Assembly (NCBI RefSeq): GCF_030272615.1
Contig: NC_081406.1
Span: 244,337,218-244,401,217, forward strand
From: Cryptomeria japonica
Lineage: Eukaryota > Streptophyta > Pinopsida > Cupressales > Cupressaceae
Length of the DNA: 64,000 bases
Direction: 5' to 3'
In this document: positions 56,870-64,000 of the stretch, one piece after another
How positions within the stretch are numbered: the stretch's first letter is position 1
Layout: each line of letters opens with the position of its first letter
The notes under the pieces: generated by a model
Databases searched by the model: none
What the model was told of the DNA's origin: nothing
What the model saw: only the letters and a program-made list of their open reading frames with translations
Position numbers and translations under genes: made by a program

Positions 56870-57629
56870 TTGACTTTCCAGCTATTCTATCCTTTCATGC
56901 TGTACATTTTAATCAACATTACTACTACAACCTCCCTTGAGGTGATTTACAATTCAATCTTTGATTTACATCTACTTGCAAGTACTTTCTCTCATTACTT
57001 GGTTAATTCCAAATCTAGGGTTTGACCTAAAGTAAAACCCCCAAATGTTTTGAAACATGAGATTGTTGTGAACTATTACTTTAGATTACTTTAGATTATT
57101 TTGATTGTTTTAGTGTTTTGTGATTTATTGGTTTTGTGTTTTGTGAAGCGCTCATGAACCGGATATCTCATAACTCATCACAAAAATTACCGCCAAACAA
57201 TTGGTGCTGGTAACTCATCAAAAAATTTCCAAATACTAGTTGGAATAATCAAAATACTAGTTTGAATAAAACCTATTAGAAAAATGCAACTATAATTAAC
57301 AACACCATATCTGAAATGTCTCTCACAACTTGCTTCCTTAAAACCTTCAAGTGCTCAAAATCTATCTGCCCATAAACTGATGTTGCCATAGTTAGTGTGC
57401 AAATGAAAGGGCAGCAGCTGTCATAATGAATTACTCCTGAAAACAACAAATAAGATATTTGCCTACATTGAACCTCTTTTCCTTGTATTCCCTGCTGCTT
57501 CTCTTTCAATGGCTTGCTTTCAACCCTCTTATTACTCCACTTTTTGTCCTCACACAAATGATGAAATGAGTCAAAATCATATACCTTACAAGGAAAAGGT
57601 ATATTAATGCATATACCTTTAATTAATAT
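56870..57629. other. Right flank of the composite, probably part of the insertion
   Basis: Not matched in copy A. It holds a 24-bp scrap of array block A (CAAATGTTTTGAAACATGAG at about 57043) and a junction at 57143-57166 fusing gypsy-scrap text to integrase-fragment text. A minus-strand frame at 57557-57276 (MCEDKKWSNKRVESK...; ICTLTMATSVYGQIDFEHLK) has no family I recognise and may be a captured gene piece. Confidence 0.55.
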
Positions 57630-58013
57630 GTTATTTTGTATGATATTAATTTACGTCTCATTTCATTAATTATATATATTTTTAAGAGCATATAGTTGTC
57701 TAATAAGTGGCATGATATCATTTCTATAGTAGCCATATTGTCTCTCCCAACACAAGACTTAGCGTTTGATTTGATATAACTCAAGATATGAAGAGATCCT
57801 CATTTCATGGACCTGATTTTGCATTTGGTTTAATGAAACATGAGACACATTTTAGATCCTTAAGTTATAAATATTAATAAAATATATAAAAAGAAACCAA
57901 TAGACCCTTGTTTCATGAATATGGTTTTACATTGCCCTCATCTAGCTTGAGAAATTAGTAGATCCTCATTTCATAATTGTCTATAATACCTAACAAGAGG
58001 GAATCATTCTATC
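57630..58013 (+). repeat. Dispersed duplication, copy B, right part
   Basis: Resumes the match to copy A from about TATTAATTTACGTCTCATTTC (18222 in copy A) through CTCAAGATATGAAGAGATCC to TCTATCAAAA, where copy A ends at 18593. Confidence 0.82.
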
Positions 58014-58468
58014 AAAATCACTCAAGGTTCAACTTAGTTGCAATAGATGCTAACATGGCTTGTACCTTCAAGTGCAAGTATTTAACGCCTTACCATGCAA
58101 TGTACATTTTGGGTAAGATACAACACGTTGGCTAGCTTCAAAATAAAGATCAGTTGTTTCAAATAGGTAGTGTGAATAGTTTTACATTTTTTTATGACCC
58201 CATATTAGTCAAAAAATAATTAACTTAGTCAACAATCATAGGGAGACTACAAATTTGCACCATATTATACATGTTTTTTAATCCATAACTTATTTAATTT
58301 ATATAAATGTATATAATTTTATTTGAATAATTTTTTGACCATGTGTTCCTTTAGAAAGGAATCTTGCTCTACTATATTAGATATAGAGTGACATGTCACA
58401 CTCTATATTTTTGTCACATGGCTCAAGTGGGACCTTGAAATATCATTAGCTACATTGGCTTACTACCT
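58014..58468. other. Unannotated sequence
   Basis: No coding signal or repeat recognised. It may be the continuation of the duplicated repeat, which copy A loses at the LTR-like start at 18595. Confidence 0.5.
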
Positions 58469-59741
58469 ATTAGATAACTTAGATAAGCAGAGGACAACTG
58501 AGAGTGGGTGGGCGGGGGTGTATTAGTTGTCAACATATTACATAACATTAAGCACTCAAAACTTTATTACCGAAACACATAAACTCAATACCGAAATGCA
58601 TAAACCAAATACTGGAATAACTGATATAGCAATTAAACATAAACATAAATCACATAACAATTACCATTCATGGAGAACACATGACACCAAGATTTGTACG
58701 TGGAAAACCAGGTAAAGGGAAAAAACCATAGTGGGAAGCCTACCCACAGTGAGATAATACTTCTACAGTAAGTATGTGATTACAATATGAGGGGCCTACA
58801 CATGCAGGAAGGCCAACATCCTAGAGCACACTACTCATCACAAAAGGAGCCTCACTGACTATAAAATAAATCCAGACTACAATCTGAAAAGAAGAGTGAA
58901 CTGCAAAGATAACATCTCTTATGCCTGAGAACAGTTCTAGTTAAGAGCAGTAACAGAGGTCTTAAACCTCTCTTACCAACCTAATTCGATCACCTATGAT
59001 CGACCAAACCTTCTGCATATGATTACAAAATTATTCGCACACAGATCATCCTATATCCCATTACCATATGCCCATGATTTACAAAGAGATCTTACATCAT
59101 ATTTATACCAACTCCGGACCTAAACAATTAGGTCGACCACCTAAAAGATAATACAATAAATTCATATCATAAACCCACAATCCAATGATCAACCAAGTGG
59201 GCTTAGGCAGAAAACAATATAAACCAATCATTAAATCCTGTTGGTAACGCATCAGGAACATCCTCCAACACGTTACATAAACCAATCCATAACCTAGATA
59301 ACACCGAACCCAAAATAGGTCGCCATAAACCAAATCTGACACCACCGATCAAAAAGAACACAAACAAGATAACCAACAACATCTCGAAAGCCATCTAGAA
59401 GTTGCACCAACACCACTTATCATGTGCATCAAAATATCTTCAACAAATCTCTACCGATAAAACCCTTAAACTGGTGATCAAAAGGCTTACTAGAACAAAT
59501 GATAGTGTCTGAGTCATCAAATCTTGAACCAACTGATCATGATACACATATGAATAGCATGAATGACAGATCCAAACCAATTCCACAAACCAAAGCATAT
59601 TGGAGCATACCATATCAATATCATAATCCAACCACTTTATCAAAACCAACTGGAAACTGGTAAACAACCAAAACAGTCGATGTTGCCATCAATGACAAAA
59701 CATCAATGTAACACATACTCAATTCCTCCAAATTGCCAACA
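58469..59741 (-). repeat. 3' LTR, about 1.27 kb
   Basis: The minus-strand start TGTTGGCAATTTGGAGG is next to the polypurine tract. It contains the hairpin (plus strand CTACACATGCAGGAAGGCC at about 58795), GGGAAGCCTACCCACAG and the G-rich tract near 58505. The outer end is not exact. Confidence 0.85.
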
Positions 59742-59753
59742 ATCTCCCCATTT
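59742..59753 (-). other. Polypurine tract
   Basis: AAATGGGGAGAT on the minus strand, adjoining the LTR. The T inside the purine run is unusual compared with AAAGGGGGAGAT in the other elements. Confidence 0.75.
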
Positions 59754-60096
59754 GGCATTGATGGCAACACTAGATGTGAAAAACATTTAAGTGCTAAGAA
59801 ATGCCAAACAAGTCTCCCCTATGGAAGAAAACCAACAATCTCCCATAAAATGATATAGCAATGAAGCTCTAAAACAAACTCCCCTATTGAATATATCTCT
59901 CCCTTATGTTTTGCAAAAGAATAACTCTCCCCCTTTGACATCAATGCCAGAAATCTGACATAAACATCAAAGAAAAATCATAAATCCTCTGATTCTTATA
60001 GCTAACTACTCCCCCTGAGTAGTAGCACCACCACATCAATTCAAAATGAGTAATAGCTCTGATAATGCATACCAGACTGATGTCAATCAACATCAC
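59754..60096 (-). other. 3' untranslated region
   Basis: Between the pol stop and the polypurine tract. It contains a second purine-rich run at about 59930 (TCAAAGGGGGAGAG on the minus strand). No coding signal. Confidence 0.75.
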
Positions 60097-61743
60097 TTAG
60101 GTCTCTACCGGAGGGGCAAAAACCCCCAATATGTCTCTGAAGTACTCAAATGATTGTTTAGGAAAAGGTTTAGTGAAGATATCTCCAATCTTCTCTTTAG
60201 TGTTCACATAAACCAGTCTGACTTCATTTGCTTCCACCTTCTCCTTCAAAAAGTTATACTTGATAGATATGTGCTTTGTCTTAGAATGAAATACTAAATT
60301 CTTTGATATAGCAATAGCAACATAGTTATCACAGTGAATAACTACCGGTTCATTACAATCCACCTTTATATCCTTCAACATTTGTTTCATCTATAGAACT
60401 TGTGTGCAGTTAGTAGCAACAACAACATACTCAGCTTCACCAGTAAATAAAGAGGTACATGATTGTTTCTTGCTGATCCATGAAACAAGTTTCTTTCCAA
60501 GAAAAAAAGCTCCATCGGATGTTCTCTTTTGGTCATCAACATCTCCAGCCCAATCTGCATCTATATATGCACATAATGTACAATCATCATTTTTAGGATG
60601 CCACAAACCATATTCAGTTGTTCCTTGCAAATACCTGAAAATCCTTTTCACCGCACTCTCATGATTTTCTCTAGGATCACTCTGATATCTTGATACAATA
60701 CAAATTGCATTCATTATATCCGGTCTAGTTTGAGTTAGATATAACAAACCTCCAATAATTGACTTGTACCTTGTAGGATTTACCGGTGTAGATGCATCTT
60801 TCTTTGTCAATTTCTCACTTGTAACCATCAGAGTACTAACCAGTTTACAATTTTCCAGCCCAATTTTTTTCAAAAACTCTCTAGCATACTTAGTTTGATA
60901 GATGAAAATACCTTTATTAGTTTGAGTAATATGAAAACCTAAGAATTTTTTTATCTCCCCAATCATAGACATCTCAAATTCATTCTTCATATTATCAGAG
61001 AAATCCATACACAACTTATCTTCACCTCCAAAAATGATATCATCACAGACTTCAGTAATCAATATGTCATCATCAATGATCTTATAATATAAATTACTGT
61101 CAGCATTACCTTTAGTGAAATCAAGCTTCAAAAGATATTTATCCAGTCTTGCATGCCAAGCTCTAGGGGCTTGTTTCAATTCATATAAAGCTTTCTTTAA
61201 CCTGCAAACCATGTTTTCGTCATCTGAAAGTGAAAATCTATCAGGTTGCTCAATATAAACTTCCTCTTCAAGATCTCCATTCAGAAATGCACACTTAACA
61301 TCCATATGATAAACCTTGTAATATTTATGTGCAATATAAGAAAGAAATAATCTCACATTTTCAATCCTAGCTACTGGTGCAAAGGTTTCATCATAGTCAA
61401 TTCCTTCATTCTGATAATATTCATTCTGATAATATCCTTTACAAATCAGTCTAGCTTTTTTCCTCACACCTTGTCCATCTTCATTCATTTTATTCCTAAA
61501 AACCCATTTTGTTCCAATAACATTATTATTTTTAGGCCGGGGAACTAAAGTCCATGTGTTATTCTTTTCTATTCGATCTAATTCTTCTTCCATAGCTTTC
61601 ATCCAACATTCATCTTTGCAAGCTTCTATTATTGATGTCGGTTCAATTTGAGAAATAAAACATACCTCATCAGTTGCCAACCTTCTTCTTGTCATCACTC
61701 GTTTGATTTTGTCTCCAATGATCTGATCTTCTAAATGATTCAA
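60097..61743 (-). pseudogene. pol (RT-RH): copia reverse transcriptase and RNase H, nearly open
   Basis: The frame is open from 61743 to 60391, where a TAG interrupts NCTQVL*MKQML at a position that is usually Trp. It then continues in frame to 60097 and ends GVFAPPVET. RT segments include [26 protein letters not shown] and [15 protein letters not shown]. The active site reads [10 protein letters not shown]: relative to YVDD the Tyr-Val pair is reduced to one Cys, so a codon is lost next to the catalytic Asp pair. [19 protein letters not shown] shows a four-residue tandem duplication. RNase H has [18 protein letters not shown] and HCDNYVAIAI. Activity is unlikely. Confidence 0.9.
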
Positions 61744-62830
61744 CCTTACATACCTAGGAGTCTTCTGATTTTCTGTTCCTCTATCCTAATCTTCAGTTAC
61801 TGTTAAATTTTAAGATATTATCGGAATAACCGGTTCAACATTTTGTTCTGGTGTAGGTGCTACCAATTCAGTTATGATCACTTCCACTGTCGGTTCCTTC
61901 TCATAAGTTCTAATTTGACTTCTTTTTTTCTCATCCATCTTGACATTTGTGCTCTCCATAATTCTCTACAATCTTTTGTTACATCTATATGGTTTGCTTT
62001 CATTAGAATAACCAAGAAATATTCTTTTATCACATCTAGGATCAAACTTTCCAATGGAATCATCTCTTTTGATATAGCATTTACTACTAAATATTCTGAA
62101 ATACTTAATTGACAGTGTATGACCAAACCATAACTCATAAGGTGTCTTACAGGTATCTCCTTTGATATGAACTCTGTTGAATGTGTATGCCATCGTGCTT
62201 ACAACTTCTCTTTAGTATACATGAGGTAGATTAGCTTCCATCATCATAGTTGTAGCTACATCCAAGATAGTTATGTTCTTCCTTTCCACAACTCCATTTT
62301 GTTGAGGTGTTCAGGGTGCAGACAACTGTCTCCTTATCCCATTCTTCTCACAATAGCTGTTAAATTCACCGGATGCAAATTCTTCACCTGATCTGACCTT
62401 AATCGTTTAATCTTCAATCATATCTATCTCTCAACTTTAGCTTTAAAGATTTTGAAAATTTCAAATGCTTCAAACTTCTCCCTTAGAAAAGTAGCCCACA
62501 TCATTCTTGAATAGTCATCAATGATCAGCATGAAATATCTATCACCCTGAAAGCATTTGATTCAAATAGGACCACACAAATCAGTATGAATAAGATCAAG
62601 AACATCATTAGATTTGTTTTGTATACTCTTAAAATAAGTTCCGATTTGCTTTTCCATTTGACATTCCTTACATACCGGGATTATAGGGCTTTACAATCAT
62701 AGGTATATCTCTAACTGCCTTAGTGGAACTAATTTTCACAATGCAATCAAAATTCACATGACACAACCTATTATGCCATAGCCAACTCTCATCAATTTGT
62801 GCAATCAAACATGCTTCTCACTGCAGTTCA
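61744..62830 (-). pseudogene. pol (INT): copia integrase, fragmented
   Basis: Reads VCKECQMEKQIGTYFKS, then LIHTDLCGPI, a stop and LIIDDYSRMMWATFL. The second catalytic region reads KVRSGEEFASGEF where a form such as RSDxGGEF is expected, so the Asp is lost in a small deletion. NGVVERKN keeps the Glu. The later part, 62193-61966, reads FNRVHIKGDTCKTPYELWFG and IFLGYSNESKPYR. Several stops separate the pieces. Confidence 0.85.
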
Positions 62831-63230
62831 AATTAAATATATTACCTTTAGTCTGTGTACCAATTGCAATCTCCAGTCCAAATCTGTTGATAATCTTGCA
62901 TTGTTCATCCTTGAACTATAACTGAAATCCCTTATCCACCAATTGTCCTACACTTAAAAGATTATGCCTTAAACCTTCAACATAATAAACATTATTAGTG
63001 TTATTATTACCATCCAATGATATTGTTCCTCTTCTCTTGATCATGCATGCTTTGTCATCTCCAAATCTAACCAAACCACCATCAAATTCTTGCATAGATA
63101 AGAACTTCCTTTTATCTACAATCATATGATGTGAACATCCACTGTCAATTACCCATTCATCCTTGTATTCAATTTTAGTAGCAAGGGCCTTCTCTTCACC
63201 TGTACTAGATCATCTTCCTTGATAGCCAAA
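62831..63230 (-). pseudogene. pol (PR): copia aspartic protease region
   Basis: DEWVIDSGCSHHM at about 63165-63127 carries the catalytic Asp. It is followed by FLSMQEFDGGLVRFGDDKAC and VEGLRHNLLSVGQLVDKGFQL, ending in a stop at 62916-62918. It is similar over its length to the protease at 1401-1819. Confidence 0.88.
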
Positions 63231-63361
63231 AATACCCCTTCCTTTCCATTGCCGGATCCACTAGGAGAATCTTGTGTCAGTTCATCATTAGAATCAATCA
63301 CACCTTCCTCATCCGCAAAGTAGCATGATTTGTCTTTGTTTCTCTTATACTTATGCTTGTT

Positions 63362-64000
63362 CTAATAATCATGGTTAGGCCTAAAATATCTTCTATCTCT
63401 TTTTTCAAATCTTGAATTCCTTTCAGGACATCTAGATGCAAAATGACCTATCTTATTACATGCAAAGAATTTAAAAGGTGTTTTTCCTTCATACTTACTT
63501 CCTATCAGTCCTTTAGGTACTCTTCTAGAAAATAAGGCTTCAATTTTCTCAAACTCTTCATCTTCTTTCTTCATATCCTCTAGTTCCTTTGCATATAAAG
63601 CTTTCTTATCACTCTTGTCGGTAGATGATGTAGATGCATAAAAAGCAGGTTCAAATTTTACAGCTCCAGAAGGTCTGAATTCCTCAAGTTCAAAAGCAGA
63701 TAACTTCCCAACCAAGGTATCCCTATTAACAGAGGTGTTTGTCATAGTTCTCAGCTCATTAATTGCAGTGGCCTTCATCTTATAAGCTGGTGGAAAATCT
63801 CTTAGTACTTTAGAAACTATTTCATCCCAGCTCAGAGATCCACCACAAAATTGAATTCCCAAAACAATCTCATTAACTCTCTCCATAAAAGTAATAATCC
63901 TTTCATCTTCTTCCATCTTCAGGTTCTCATACCTCACTAGGTAACCATCAAGTTTAGCAATTTTAACAGTAGGGTCACCTTCATTCAGAGTCCAATTTGT
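63362..64000 (-). pseudogene. gag: copia Gag, C-terminal part
   Basis: Open from 63937 to 63362, with coding text continuing to the window edge. The capsid part has YENLKMEEDERIITFMERVN and LSWDEIVSKVLRDFPPAY. The zinc knuckle reads FFACNKIGHFASRC: the first Cys of the CCHC set is Phe, in contrast to CFACNKIRH in the element at 1193. The end is basic (RFEKRDRRYFRPNHDY). Metal binding is probably weakened. Confidence 0.88.

Larger units (their letters stand above)
58469..64000 (-). mobile_element. Ty1/copia LTR retrotransposon, 5' part outside the window
   Basis: On the minus strand: gag (cut by the window), protease, integrase, reverse transcriptase, RNase H, polypurine tract and 3' LTR. The LTR belongs to the same family as 15367-16619 and 39806-40345. 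It has fewer breaks than the 1-6278 element but still carries nonsense codons and altered catalytic motifs, so it is not autonomous. Confidence 0.92.

Noticed and set aside
57276-57557. Minus-strand 93-codon ORF as a host gene
   Set aside because: No recognisable domain, no splice support, and it lies in the scrambled flank of the composite. Kept only as a possible captured fragment.

Overview
This is plant nuclear DNA made almost entirely of transposable elements. It has Ty1/copia gag-pol remnants with tRNA-iMet-type primer sites, plant LINE 3' ends, gypsy debris, long GA and TA microsatellites and nested LTR insertions. A large-genome seed plant is most likely. I suspect a gymnosperm from the general look of the repeats, but the sequence does not prove it. 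I see no intact host gene, rRNA or tRNA gene. The only host-gene trace is a two-exon fragment of a ULP2-like SUMO protease.

Layout. 1-6278: a degenerate copia element whose 5' LTR is cut by the window edge. 6280-13402: three tandem units of about 1.26 kb, each with GA tracts. The third unit is swollen by a solo LTR (9120-11711, TSD AAAAG), which itself holds LINE fragments, and by a TIR element (12074-12710) sitting in a GA tract. 15367-16619: a solo copia-type LTR. 17740-18594: a repeat with a SINE-like Pol III block; a second copy of this repeat lies near 42.1-42.7 and 57.6-58.0 kb. 21502-36099: an LTR element without pol (+ strand) that contains a complete second pol-less LTR element (25532-33564, - strand, TSD CTAAT). 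36.1-41.1 kb: short palindromes, a LINE 3' end, an LTR fragment and an orientation-switching 20-bp minisatellite. 42678-56869, perhaps reaching about 57630: a composite of at least 14.2 kb with inverted ends of about 220 bp. 58469-64000: a minus-strand copia element that runs off the window.

Two things stand out. First, the two nested pol-less elements have unlike LTRs but share the same plan. A coiled-coil/zinc-knuckle Gag-like protein is followed, where pol should be, by a protein of about 1,118 codons. Its reading length is almost the same in both elements (3,357 nt, and about 3,353 nt once the nested insert is removed). I do not recognise this protein. Second, the 42.7-57.6 kb composite combines inverted ends made of a copia integrase fragment, a higher-order tandem array of alternating 922- and 1,224-bp units, captured ULP2 exons with their intron, gypsy and possible LINE scraps, and many direct and inverted copies of its own pieces. 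One short-homology junction points to template switching. The paralogous copy at 17740-18594 gives a view of the site without the insert.

How the parts may work together (inference): the pol-less elements would need reverse transcriptase and integrase from copia relatives such as those at 1-6278 and 58469-64000. Both of those are themselves broken here. The LTR families share a C-rich tract next to the 3' end, and several share a short hairpin, which suggests a common transcript-end or packaging signal.
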